This document shows positions 46,257-56,967 of a stretch of 64,000 bases of DNA, piece after piece (position 1 is the first letter of the stretch; each line of letters starts with the position of its first letter). The notes below the pieces were generated by a model. That model was given only the letters and a program-made list of their open reading frames with translations, was not told where the DNA came from and did no database searches. The position numbers and the translations under genes are program-made. The stretch comes from Liquidambar formosana (lineage: Eukaryota > Streptophyta > Magnoliopsida > Saxifragales > Altingiaceae), in assembly GCA_039720395.1 (NCBI GenBank), contig JBBPBK010000087.1:140001-204000 (forward strand), given 5' to 3'.

Positions 46257-46370
46257 GAAGGGAGAATTTTAGATTGGTCACACTATGAAAAAATAATTAC
46301 AACTTAATTAGTAATGATTACTAATTGTAATTATTTACCTATAGTACGACCAATCTAAGATTCCCTCTTT
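46257..46370. mobile_element. Small foldback element of about 110 bp
   Basis: AGATTGGTCACACTATG with ATAATTACAA at the left pairs with TTGTAATTAT and TATAGTACGACCAATCT at the right. The hairpin ends near GAAGGGAGAATTTT and GATTCCCTCTT. It is a very short MITE-like sequence; its target duplication was not resolved. Confidence 0.6.
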
Positions 46371-46839
46371 TGTGAGTTACATTGTGACTTTGAATAGTTT
46401 GGAAATATTGGGATTCTTTTCATTAGATAATCTTGAACCCCACATTCCTTGACTCCATAATGGCTACAAGCTTATCCCCCCAAAGCTAAGATATTTATGA
46501 TCTATGAAGGATTGAGATGGTTTCGCAGTCTAGCTACCCACCACCCAAAAAAATAAAAAAAATAAAAAAAATAAAAATTGGGCGAGTATGTGGAATCTCA
46601 TATGCTAGCGTTGCATATCTCTAGAGTGCGTGTATAATGCGTTTATGGATTGACCTTGACTTGTCAATTGGAAGAGTATTCTGACCTTTTGGGTTTCCAG
46701 AAGGAGGATGGGTATGTGTAGTTGGTCATAGTGTTTCAAAAGTCAAAAAGTAGTAGCACAGCATATGAGATTCCACGTAGTGGATCGTATCAATAATTGT
46801 AAGGGCCACACCAACCATTTCTATATATATATATATATA
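46371..46839. other. Intergenic sequence with a possible second chitinase-promoter remnant
   Basis: GGATTGACCTTGACTTGTCA (about 46645-46664) closely resembles GGATTGACTTTGACTTGTCA upstream of the chitinase (45783-45802). The following TTGGTCATAGTGTTTCAA also resembles TTTGGTCAAAAGTTTCAA. No coding sequence follows it. Confidence 0.5.
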
Positions 46840-47180
46840 CAGAAATGATCCTATCAGCACGTGCTGATATAGGTTATATTAGCACAGCTACAAACCTATA
46901 ATTACTGATTACAAACCTACAATTCACTGATTACAAACTTACAATTGACTGACTACAAATGTACAAATAGACGGCTTTTAAATAGTTACAAACATCCCAT
47001 TTCACTGACTACAAACCTATAATTGACTGACTACAATCACCTAGGCCCGATAATTGTCCATTTGTAGTCAATCAATTGTAAGTTTATAATCAGTGAATTG
47101 TAGGTTTATAATCAGCAATTGTAGGTTTGTAGCCATGCTGATATAACCTATATCAGCACGTGCTGATAGGATCATTTCTG
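46840..47180. mobile_element. Palindromic MITE, 341 bp, arms of about 120 bp
   Basis: CAGAAATGATCCTATCAGCA starts the left arm and the complement of the right arm starts identically. The arms run through GTGCTGATATAGG, CTACAAACCTA and ACTGATTA repeats with few mismatches. TA-rich sequence flanks both ends, so a TA target duplication is likely but cannot be shown. A diverged half copy lies at about 27951-28000. Confidence 0.85.
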
Positions 47181-47217
47181 TATATATATATATATCTATA
47201 GATATATATATATTTTA

Positions 47218-47465
47218 TTTGTACAACGTAGGTGAAATTGAGCCTTTTCTTAGACTTTTCGATGAGCACATTGAGTTAATTATTTTCAACGGCTTCTTGT
47301 CGTCATTTTTTTGTTATAAAAAGAATGATTTTTGTGAAGTAAATCCAGCCCATCAACAAAATGATCTTGAATATAGTAAAAGGATTAGGGCAATGATCCA
47401 AAATGTGATTCCAAATACTCTTAGCAAAAGGACAATGTAAAATTATGCATGTGATCATTATCAAA
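47218..47465 (-). pseudogene. LINE ORF2 fragment, zinc-binding (zf-RVT) tail, left part
   Basis: Read on the minus strand, the segment continues the LINE zinc-binding domain found at 49396-49475 (DHMH) with a stretch resembling CPFAKSIW...LDHCPNPF and a following hydrophobic stretch, with stops. It is split from that part by an insert of 1.9 kb. Only the end of a non-LTR retrotransposon ORF2 is present. Confidence 0.65.
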
Positions 47466-47825
47466 CAAAAGAGAGAGAAATTGGCGATTAGTCCACTTTT
47501 AGGTAAAATATTGGCAATTAATCAAGTAAGAGTTATTCTAATTCAATTAGTCAATGATGCTAAAACTTATTTATCAATTAGACACACATTTTTTAAAAAT
47601 CCCTAGTTCACCTTTATTATTACTAAGGGCAACCCTTTTTTGTTATTAAGGGCACCCTTTAATTGTAACTAACTTAGTTTTGTAGTATATCAATTTTTAA
47701 AAACTTATAACTTACAATATACACATCCGTTTAAAAAAAAAAAAAAAATTATATTTGTGAAACCTACTCGTTGACATCTTCGAAGAAAGATCCATATTGA
47801 TTAAGTTATTATTAAAAAAATTAAA

Positions 47826-48002
47826 ATAGTAAAATTTTACTACTTGACACAGTCTAACATAATATTTCATAAAATTGTAAAATTTTACTACTTTATGAAA
47901 TAGTAAATTTTAAAGTGAAGTAGTAAAATTTTACAGTTTTGTATGGTTCATTTCCTAAAACAATAAAATTTTACTACTTTGTAAAACTATAAAATTTTAC
48001 AA
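47826..48002. repeat. Cluster of AAAATTTTACTACTTT direct and inverted motifs
   Basis: At least five occurrences of AAAATTTTACTACTT or its complement lie in 180 bp. Non-coding; origin unknown. Confidence 0.7.
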
Positions 48003-48099
48003 TTTGATGAGGATGCCTTCTTGATTAAAGTTAACATAACTTCTAAAGTAAAGTCTTACTGTTTTATGTATGGTAAAGGAAGCATTTTTTTTTTTTGTT

Positions 48100-48240
48100 C
48101 AGAACTTGAATTGAGACTTTTGAAAGAAAAAGGGTGATGATACTGTCAGAGATGATTTTTTTTATTTTTTTATTTGGTTTAGAACTTGAATTGAAACTCT
48201 TGAAAGAAAAATGGTGATGATATTGCCAGAGATGTTTTTT
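48100..48240. repeat. 82-bp tandem pair
   Basis: AGAACTTGAATTGAGACTTT with GGTGATGATACTGTCAGAGA recurs once about 82 bp on, with small changes, each followed by a poly(T) stretch. Confidence 0.75.
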
Positions 48241-49395
48241 ATGCTTCCACGACATCTTAAGTACAGAAGTTATTAATGCACAATTTTCCCTTTGAAGTCT
48301 GAAGTTATCAATCTTCCTACAAATGCTCTCTCCATGCCACTCATCTTCTGTCGTATTCCGAAGCATTAGAATCTCAGCTATGCTAGATTCCAATCAAGGG
48401 AAACGGCAAAGGCAATGATAGGTTGGTTATGTTGAATTTGGGAGCAATAATAGAGGAAGCAAATTTGTCATTGGTAGTGTAGGAGATGGGTTTTAGGCCG
48501 GTCAAATCTATTCCAAGAATGAGGGTAGAGCCATAGAAGTAGTGGGGTTGATTATGTTGTGGATGTCCTCAAAAGACGGTGGGTGACCAGCGAGGAGGTA
48601 GAAAGAAGAGATGATGATGGTTGCACTGTATCGGTGAAGGTCGTGGCTAATGATGGTGGTGAAGAATGGTGGTAATATAGGTTTTTTAAAAACTTTTTAT
48701 ATTTTGATAATCATGGGAATATGGCTTTTGAGTAGGTTTAGATAGAGATTTCTATGATGGTCTGTGGAGTTTTTTTGGTGGGTAGCAGGTGTGACTTATG
48801 AATGTTAATGGAAGCAAAAAGGTTTCAAGAGTTTTGGTGGGGATTCATTGATGATGTTTGACTTAAAATGGTAAATTTGTCCATTAATCATCCTTAGGGA
48901 TGGAATTAAGGGTTCTGTTGCAAGTGGATTTCACTTTTAAAAAGGACGAGCTGACCCAGCTGTCGCATAAACTACCGTGGTGATCGAGATATAAAAAATG
49001 CCGGATTTGATTTATATACTGTTAATCCAAATTGCCCTATTTCAAATGGGGTAGTGATTTTGCTTACTTGAGTCGAGTCAATTTGGATTTTGGATACGGC
49101 CTCACATTTTAGAATAGAATTGAATCTAATTGATTGCTGGCTTAAAACAATGTAGAGGGTAGGATGCTCCAGCCACTGGGTAGACTTGGGCCTTCTCCAA
49201 ACTACTATACTTTGTAGTGTGCGCCAATGATTCTTGATAATGCTTTGAAAATAAAGTTAGTGACCTTGAACTAAATCAAGGCTATTTTCGTCATAACTTA
49301 TAAAATGGATTAATTGAGTTAGAATAAAAGTTGGTTGACTAATTACTAAATAAGTACTATTTACTTGACTAATGGCCAAATCCCCAAAAAAAAAA

Positions 49396-49580
49396 AAAAA
49401 ATTATGCATGTGATCAATATCTTCCAAACCATCATTACACATAGGGCAATCCATAGGACCTGAATACCATGACAATTTTAAGAATGATTTGGTAGGAATA
49501 CTATTTTAACAAATAAGCCACATACAAAATTGTATATGAGCGAGAATTTTCAAGTGCCAAATCTTGTTCAACAGAGAAGG
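49396..49580 (-). pseudogene. LINE ORF2 fragment, zf-RVT right part
   Basis: The minus strand reads WYSGPMDCPMCNDGLEDIDHMH, the Cys-Cys-His-His start of the reverse-transcriptase zinc-binding domain of plant LINEs. The preceding residues resemble the NKFGTxKFSLIYNFVCGLFV part in other frames. The continuation is at 47465 and lower. Confidence 0.75.
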
Positions 49581-49583
49581 TTG

Positions 49584-49680
49584 GGTAAATTACATCTACA
49601 TTTCTTGTATTTTGTGACAAATACACTAAACTTTTTGTATTTTCTGAAATTACACTAACACCCTTTGTCATAGTGGACAA
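49584..49680 (+). mobile_element. Single terminal repeat of a Mutator-like element
   Basis: GGGTAAATTACATCTACATT and TTTCTGAAATTACACTAACA match the end of the Mutator-like element at 39226 (GGGTAAAATACATCTACACT, TTTCTGAAATTACACTGCAT). The matching far end was not found in the window. Confidence 0.55.
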
Positions 49681-50168
49681 TGTAAAGGGTTAAAAGCAAT
49701 AACGACATGTTGGAATTATCCTTTTAAATAAAACGCGTCATTCGAGACTTTAATCAATGAATTACAATACCGCATAACTCAAAGCCATAAAATGCTATGT
49801 TTTTAAGTTAAAGGCAATGTCTTTTGCCTTACACTCTTAAATCACAATAAGCTTCATGGGATCCCCATCTCTGTTTTGACCACACAGAGCAGTCAAGAGA
49901 GTTCTAGGGCATCAAAGAACTCGTGTCCCATCCCATTCCATGATTTTGTTCATGGCGTCAAAGAACCCCTGTTGATCCAACTATTGTAAGAATGGAACGA
50001 AGTCTCCATAATATTGTTCATGGCGGTGACTGTAGAGTAGAAGAGATTCCCTGATAGCATGAGGTTAATTAAATACCATGAGAAAGACGAAGTGGGACAT
50101 GTTCAACTATTTGGATTCTCATTGTGCAGTTGTAGCTACTAAAGGGGTCACCAATTACACATTATAAT
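49681..50168. other. Sequence between the Mutator-like end and the copia element
   Basis: No gene is seen. It may be the inside of the Mutator-like element whose end is at 49584. Confidence 0.4.
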
Positions 50169-50327
50169 TGAAATAGAGTATAATGGAATTAACTTTATTG
50201 CTTGTAATGTATTATTGAGTTACATGAATATATAGCTGCTGTACAGTAATATGAGAAGATATTTAGGAGTAATTATAGGGATGGAAATCTCTAGAATTTT
50301 CTATACAAGGAAAGATATTGAATTCCA
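50169..50327 (-). repeat. Possible short 3' LTR of the outer copia element
   Basis: On the minus strand the segment begins TGGAATTCAATATC and ends CTATTTCA, following the RNase H end. CAATAAAGTT inside could be a polyadenylation signal. The partner LTR is outside the window, so the boundaries are a guess. Confidence 0.4.
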
Positions 50328-50331
50328 AAAT

Positions 50332-52258
50332 TCATGCAATTAGCTTGATTGATTCTCTTGATAGCTGTGATGATTGGGTTGGAGATTGAGTATCCTTGAC
50401 ACGCCTCCACAAGAGATACGTTCCATCATGAACGTTAATCTTGGGCGGTAGAAGCGTAAAGCGCTGTCGAGACAAACCTTTAGTGAGCAAGTCGGCTAGC
50501 TGATCAATTGTGGAGATGTAACGAACCAGAAGATTTTTGGTGGCTACTTTATCCCGAACAAAGTGGAAATCTATTTCAATGTGCTTCATTCGAGAGTGAA
50601 AGACAGGATTGGCAGTCATATAAGTAGCACCAACATTGTCACACCAGATTAATGGTGGTTGAGGAAGGAAAACACCAAGTTCTTGTAGTAGGGACTGAAC
50701 CCAAACAATCTCACTAGTCGTAGTTGCAACGGCTCGATATTCTGCCTCGGTGGATGAACGAGCAACAGTGCATTGCTTTTTAGAACTCTAAGATATTAGA
50801 TTAGAGCCAAGAAAGATGGTATAGCCAGTTGTGGATTTACGATCATCTGGATACCCTGCCCAATCTGCATCAGAAAATGCCGTGAGGTTCAAAGAGGATG
50901 ATCGCCGAAGAAATAAGCCAAAATTGAGTGTTTGCTTCAAGTAACGAAGGATGCGCTTCACCGCAGTCCAATGTGAAGTGGTCGGGCGATGCATAAATTA
51001 AGCAACTTTATTGACGGCAAAAGCAAGATCTGGTTCTTGTAACAATAGGTATTGTAAAGCCCCCATAATGCTTCGGTACTCTGTACCATCATTAAATAAC
51101 TCACCTGAGTTGAGAGACAAGGTAGGAGAAGAAGCAATGGGAGTGGAGACAGGTTTAGCATTATCCATGTGACATCGTTGAAGTAAATCACTGATGTACT
51201 TTCGTTGGCTAAGAAATAAACCTATTGGTGTACGAAGGGCCTCCAATCCAAGGAAAAAAATGAATGTCCCCAAGATCCTTAAGAGCAAATGTACTTGACA
51301 GCTTGTGAATAAGACTATAAATAGCCTTGGGATTGTTTCCTATAATTAATAAATTATCAACATAAATCAGGAAGTAGATAATGACACCCTTGACCTGATA
51401 AATAAAGAGGGAGGTGTCAGTCTTTGATGCAACAAATCCATGTCCAATGAGGAAACAACTTAAGCGATGATACCATGCCCGTGGTGCCTGCTTAAGACCA
51501 TAAAGTGATTTTTTTAGGAGGCACACATAAGCAGGTTTGGTTGAATCAATAAAACCAGGTGGTTGGGACATAAAGACTTTTTCTTTAAGTTCACCATGTA
51601 GAAATGCATTTTGAACATCCAACTGCTTAATTGGCCAACCTTGAGCCATGGCAATGGAGAGAACAATGCGAATAGTTGTGGGTTTAATCATCAGGCTAAA
51701 TGTTTCGCTATAGTCGATGCTAGGCCGTTGGTAAAAACCTTTGGCCACTAAGCGAGCTTTATAGTGATCGATGGAACCATCTGGTCGGTGTTTGATTTTA
51801 AACACCCACTTGTTGCTGACAACATTTTGGTTTGGCGAGGGAGGAACAAGGACCCATGTGCCATTTCGTAGAAGAGCATTAACTCCTCTTGCATGGCATT
51901 GCGCCATTCGGGATGCTTGGTAGCTTGTGAATAACAAGTGGGTTCCACAGGTTCAAGCAATGGATGTTTTGTGGCAGTAAGATTCAATTTGGGAGGTGGT
52001 GGTTTAAAAGCTCCTATACGTGAACAAGTTAGCATGGGATGTGTGCGTTCAATTGGGAGTGATGTACTGGGCTGCGATGAGGGAAGAGAATTAGACAAGT
52101 CCATCAGAGGGTCATGAGAACTAACGGGCTGTGGAAGACACATGGATTCATTAGGACATAGTGGAGGCGCATGTGAGGGTTCAGGTTGGGAGGGATTAGT
52201 CACAATGGGGGGTGAACAAGTGGGACTTATTGCAGGTGCATTGAGAATTGGGTTGGTG
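50332..52258 (-). pseudogene. Outer copia reverse transcriptase and RNase H
   Basis: Reverse transcriptase motifs, from the right: WRNAMQEELML, WVFKIKHRPDGSIDHYKARL, IKQLDVQNAFLHGELKEKVF, SLYGLKQAPRAWYHRL. The catalytic box reads YVDNLLIIGNN, with Asn in place of the second catalytic Asp. RNase H reads [19 protein letters not shown] and, after stops near 50775-50790, STEAEYRAVAT and IDFHFVRDKVATKNL. There are frame changes near 50996, 51210 and 51900. The Asp-to-Asn change and the stops make it inactive. Confidence 0.92.
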
Positions 52259-52263
52259 GACCC
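52259..52263. repeat. Target-site duplication GACCC, left copy
   Basis: GACCC precedes the TG of the young copia 5' LTR and recurs at 62030-62034 after its 3' LTR. Confidence 0.95.
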
Positions 52264-53929
52264 TGTTAGGATTATGCCCTAGAGCCAATCATAGAGATGA
52301 TTGTTTAGGGATTAGGAACAATCAATTGATTTCATTTATACATGTCACATTTATTATTGATTTAATAAAAGGGCTTGTTCTATTATGTTTATATGCATCA
52401 TTTATATTTACATAATATGTCCATGGAGTTAGAGTTGAGAATATGAAATTACAAAGGGTTGTAATTTTGAGACTCTAAATATATCTCTGTACTAAACTCC
52501 TAAATCATTCCTAGTTGAAGGTTCACTATGATGGACAGTAATGAACCATAGGACTAGCACTTGTTAGGTTGACTCTATAGGAGGATAGCTAGTCTCAAGC
52601 TATTTGTGTGGAGACACTACAACCAACAAGTGGGTGCCTATTATCAGAATAGGTACACTGAATGTGACCAAAGATATGAGATAAACTGAATGGAGTTTTA
52701 ACCTGCCTGTCAATCAGTTTCTCATTGTTATAGTGGTACAAGTAATCCTTAGACCTGAGACACCATGGTTGTCTTATGCATGTAGCTTTAGAAGTTTGAT
52801 AACACTAAGTGCAGATCCTATTCAGGGGTCTGTAAGGGTGTTCATTGGCCCTTCTGCTATATGTGTGAAGGCATGTGAGTGATCAACAAGGAATCCATCA
52901 CTCTCAGGAAAAAGGGAGTGAATGTCTCATACAGCATTCATTGAATATAACTCATTAAATCCATGGGCCCATGGTAGAATGAATATGGAAAGGAGTTTCC
53001 ATAAGTTCATCATTGAGTTGATATTAATGAATGAGTATAAAGTAATTGAACTAGGGACTTGACAGACTTCCATGTCCTATTAGTTCAATTGGAGACATTG
53101 TGTTGATGGAAGGATGGAATTGTAACCTGTAAACTATAACAGAAGGGTTCTTTGTAAATGACTATTCACCTCATTAAGGACCACACCATGAGCCATATGC
53201 TAGGTGTTACTCATGGTTAGTAGAAGCCCTAATTGATATAAATGAGTTATAATCAATTAGGGAATTGAAAGGAGTTTCAATTAGACCCTTAATGGAAAGT
53301 GTTCCATTGTGCACAACTTGTGCTGTTCCTACTACTTGATGATGTGAACCCAATGGGTCACACACTGATCATGCTAAGAGAGCTTGATTGTCCATGAGAG
53401 AAAGGGTATAAGTGATTAAAGAAAAGTTCTTTAAGGGGCTAATTTGTATTTGATGCAAACTAGTGGGCTAATTGTGTAATTAAGAGTAATTACACAAATT
53501 AGATTAGGGTTTGGAATCCCCCCTTGGCCGGCCCTTGTTGGAGGCTATTTAAAGCCTCTTATGATGTGATGACATCATCACTTAATGCACTCTTGGAGGC
53601 TCCCAAGTGCTGGCCGAAAATTTCACAGCCCTCCCTCTCTCTCTCTCCCTCTTCTCCACTTCTAGCAACCCTAAGGAAGAAGAAGGAAAGGACAACTTGC
53701 TCAAGCTAGGTGTGGATACTGTTGGAGGCAGTGCACTTGGACTGCTCAATCAGAAGACAAAGCTTGGAGCATAAAGGAGAAGACTTTATCAACTGTAAGT
53801 AATTCTACCCTCTTCTAGTTAGGGTTTTTGTTTTGTATTAAGCATAATTAAGATTCATGGGTTTGGGAATCGTAGGAAAAATTTTAATTCCGCCCTTTGT
53901 AGTTTTCCTCCCTAGTTCGATTCCCAACA
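52264..53929 (+). repeat. 5' LTR of the young copia element
   Basis: It starts TGTTAGGATTATGCCC and ends GATTCCCAACA. A TATA-like TATTTAAA lies near 53547-53554, just before a GTGATGACATCATCAC near-palindrome. It matches the 3' LTR except for one substitution near 53537 and several changes within the last 45 bases. Confidence 0.95.
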
Positions 53930-53930
53930 G

Positions 53931-53943
53931 TGGTATCAGAGCC
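53931..53943 (+). promoter_or_regulatory. Primer-binding site for initiator tRNA-Met
   Basis: TGGTATCAGAGCC follows the 5' LTR by one base; this is the standard plant copia primer site complementary to the 3' end of tRNA-iMet. Confidence 0.95.
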
Positions 53944-54055
53944 ATGATTATGCCTAATACAAACTGCATGTGGGCTGTAATTCATGGTAAATTGATTGGT
54001 TTAATGAATTAAAATTCTGTTCATGCATAAAGCTTGGTTCCCTCTCATGGCCGAA

Positions 54056-54539
54056 CCTGGGGTTTATGAACCCTAGGTTATTTCTCTTCTATTTCTCTTC
54101 TAAAAGGTGTTTTAGGGCTGCTGGAAATTCAAAGAGTTGAATAGGTTTCAGTTTTGGAGAAGAAGAAGGAGGAAACTAGGGTTTCCTCTTCATGGCCGAA
54201 CCTGGGGTTTTGAACCCTAGGCTGTTTTTTCCTCTTCTCCTCTTCTAATATTCTTCTAACATTAATTCTGGAATTTTTGAGAAGCATGTGATGTATACAG
54301 AAGAAGAAGAAACCAGTGTTTCTTCTATGGAGGCCGAACCTGGGGTTTGGAACCCTAGGTTGTTCTCTTTTGTGTTTTGTTTTTGTTTTGGTTTAATTAA
54401 GACATGAGATGCCTGTAATTAATCCACATAAAGTTGTTATGGTGATTTCTCAAGTATAGGGATGCATAGAAATCAAAACAAATCAAAAAGTTTGGGAAGA
54501 ACACCATGGAGTTCGAATCTGGGTTTTAGAACCCTATGG
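54056..54539 (+). repeat. Four repeated hairpins in the leader (set 1)
   Basis: CCTGGGGTT, a loop of 3-4 bases, then AACCCTAGG occurs at 54056-54077, 54201-54221 and 54339-54359, each preceded by GGCCGAA. A diverged fourth lies at about 54519-54539. Each can fold into a nine-pair stem with one G-U. Between them is variable sequence. Confidence 0.8.
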
Positions 54540-55261
54540 TTCTTGCTACTGTTCTGATATGATATCTCTGTAAAATTGATGTAAATCCTTTATAGGATAA
54601 TTATACATATTGTATGTATGATTTTCTTTAAGTTTTATAAGAGTCTTGATGCATATAAGAATCAAAAGGTTTGATTTCTTGAAAAACACAGCAGGCTGTT
54701 TTTCTGCAGAAAGTCATCAATGGAGTTTTGTTCATATCTTGAGCTAGGGAACTCCAAATTGCATGAAACCAATTTTATTAGTTTCCTAAGACATGTAGGA
54801 TGCTAGGAAAAATAATTTGGTAGCCTGAATTAATCATCTTGCTGGGTTTTAAATCAATTTGTGATCATGGACAGTATGCTGTCAAATTCTGGACAGCCTA
54901 CTGTTCTTGAATTGTTTAGAACAATTGGGGATGATTTGATCATCCAAACCACTTCAATTAGCTTAGTAATTCATGTAGGGACATGATACAAAAGCTGGTT
55001 TTGTTGGTGGAGTCGAATTGATTAAGTTTTAGAAACGTTTGTGACCTTGGAGGTCCTCCCATGGTGGTGCCAGCAAGGGTTCTTGAAACCCTAATGTTCT
55101 TTGAAGAAGACAGCCCTCTTGGCCACTCCACACGTGTCCATGGGCTTGGCCCAAACCCTAGCTTGAATTCCCCTTTGCTGGCCATGGCCTCCCATGGCCT
55201 GGCCAAGCCATGGCAGCCTTGGCTAGCCATGGCAGCCCACTGTAGGTGGCGGCAGCCTTAG

Positions 55262-55870
55262 GGTTTCTTAGGAAACCCTAATTCCCATTAATGATGAAAC
55301 CCTAATTCATTAATTGCATTAATTAAAAACCCTAATTGACTATTAATTACCTTAATTAAAATGTTTAATGATTGGTCATTAATTGACCAATCATGGTTAT
55401 TAATCATTAGGGTATAATTAAGTGCATTTATGATGTCTAGGGTTTAGGGTTTAGGAAACCCTAATTCATATTAATTAAACCCTAATTCTATTAATGCATT
55501 AATTAATAACTAAACCTAGTAATTAATGTGTCTAACCTAGGGTTAAATGATTGGTCATTAATGACCAATCATGATCATTAATGGTTTAGTAATTAATCAT
55601 TGGCATTTAATAGGTTTAAGGTTTAGGGTTTTAGAAACCCTAATTAGTGCATATTAATTAGGAGTAATTAATATCCTAGGTGGCATTAATTAAACCCTAA
55701 TCCTAATCATTAATACCGTATAAACCTAGGGTTTAAATGATTGGTCATTAATTGACCAATCATAAGGCATTTAATGCATTAGGGTTACACTTAGGGTTTA
55801 GAGTTAATGCATTTAGGGTTTAGGGTTTTAGGAAACCCTAATGCACTAATTAATTAATAAAATGATTTTA
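55262..55870 (+). repeat. AAACCCTAA-rich block with three palindromes (set 2)
   Basis: The stem TGATTGGTCA, a loop TTAAT or TTAA, then TGACCAATCA occurs at 55369-55393, 55548-55571 and 55738-55762. The stems are perfect. Between them lie many GGAAACCCTAATT and AATTAATTAA phrases, giving a loose tandem period of about 180-190 bp. The telomere-like heptamer is scattered, not head to tail. Confidence 0.85.
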
Positions 55871-56967
55871 TTTAATTCCGAAATTGATTATTTAATTAAT
55901 AGTGATTAATTTTATATTGTTTTAAATGGTTTAAAACACAATTTAGGAATAAATAAAAATCTGGAAATTTTAATTAAATAAAATTGTTTTGTTTAATTAA
56001 AGAAACCCTAATATTTGATATTAGTGTTCAATTAGGGGACTTTAAATGTTTCAATTGATTTGATTAATTGAAACTAAATGTCTTAATTGTTAAGACTTAA
56101 TTAATTTTGGAGATTATGCATTTCCTAGTGAGATTAGGACACATTAATGAGATTAATGAAAACCAATCAATAGAGTTACCATGAATGCCCATATGCTTAT
56201 TGCTTACAGTTATTTCCTTTATTATGCAATGTGATTGTATGGTTATGGATGGATGATGATTATGGACTATACCCCTTAAACCAATTGTGATTGGCCGTCT
56301 TATAAATGGGTTGTATTAATTTTTCAAGAATTGTTAATTTTTGGTGATGTATTATTTATTTGGGGCTTGCATGCCACCTTCTTCTCTCTCTCTATCATTC
56401 TCTTATGTACCCCACATTCCCCTTATGTATCCCTTTCTTTAAATTATGTAAATGTTATGTAATCGAGAGCACACTAAGGAGCATGGTGGACCTAAAGGAG
56501 CATGGTGGAGCCCAACAAGCCTATGGTGGAGACCATGAAGCCAATGAAGGAGATTGAAGGACTTGAAAGCTTGGAGAAGATTTTCAAGAGTGCATGCTAT
56601 GTTTCAAATGAATGTTTTACGATCACCTACACCCACCTTAGACCTAGGATTCAATTCATTGGCTTGGATTGAATCCTCTTAAAGTCCATAATCATCATAG
56701 TGGGAGCTTTTAATGAGATTAATAGAGATAGCTCCAAATCCAAAGATCGTTATATGTCACCTTATAGGGACTAATATCGATAAGTGGATTACATATATAT
56801 AATGTTGTTATATATTTCTTATTTAAATGCATGAGATGTATGTTAGATTAGTTATTTTGATGAGACCCTTAAAACCCCTCTATTTTAATATTAAGTTGGA
56901 AATGGAGAATACATTAGGGAATGGATTCTTCATTGCCTTCCATCATTATAGGATCATCTAACGTCCC

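Larger units (their letters stand above)
47466..49395 (+). mobile_element. Poly(A)-ended insert with inverted-repeat-like ends inside the LINE fragment
   Basis: AATTATGCATGTGATCA lies on both sides (about 47443-47459 and 49400-49416), and A(15-16) directly precedes the right copy. This looks like target-primed insertion of a retroposon. However, the ends also look inverted: GGCAATTAATCAAGTAAG near the left and, in complement, GGCCATTAGTCAAGTAAA at the right, continuing to TTATTCTAAYTCAATT. No known ORF is seen; the 109-codon minus frame at 48064-48393 is not recognised. Inside are an AAAATTTTACTACTT cluster (about 47826-48002) and an 82-bp tandem pair (about 48100-48240). Confidence 0.55.

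Noticed and set aside
48064..48393. 109-codon minus-strand ORF inside the poly(A)-ended insert
   Set aside because: Half of it is the 82-bp tandem pair and a Lys-rich stretch; the remaining part matches nothing I recognise.
53524..53709. 61-codon frame in the copia LTR, repeated at 61623
   Set aside because: It is LTR sequence present twice, lacks an ATG start in context and has no family likeness.
53931..53943. tRNA gene near TGGTATCAGAGCC
   Set aside because: This is a primer-binding site complementary to a tRNA end; no cloverleaf or A/B boxes are present. No tRNA or rRNA gene was seen in the window.
55262..55870. Interstitial telomere repeat
   Set aside because: AAACCCTAA units are scattered in both orientations among AATTAATT sequence, not tandem.
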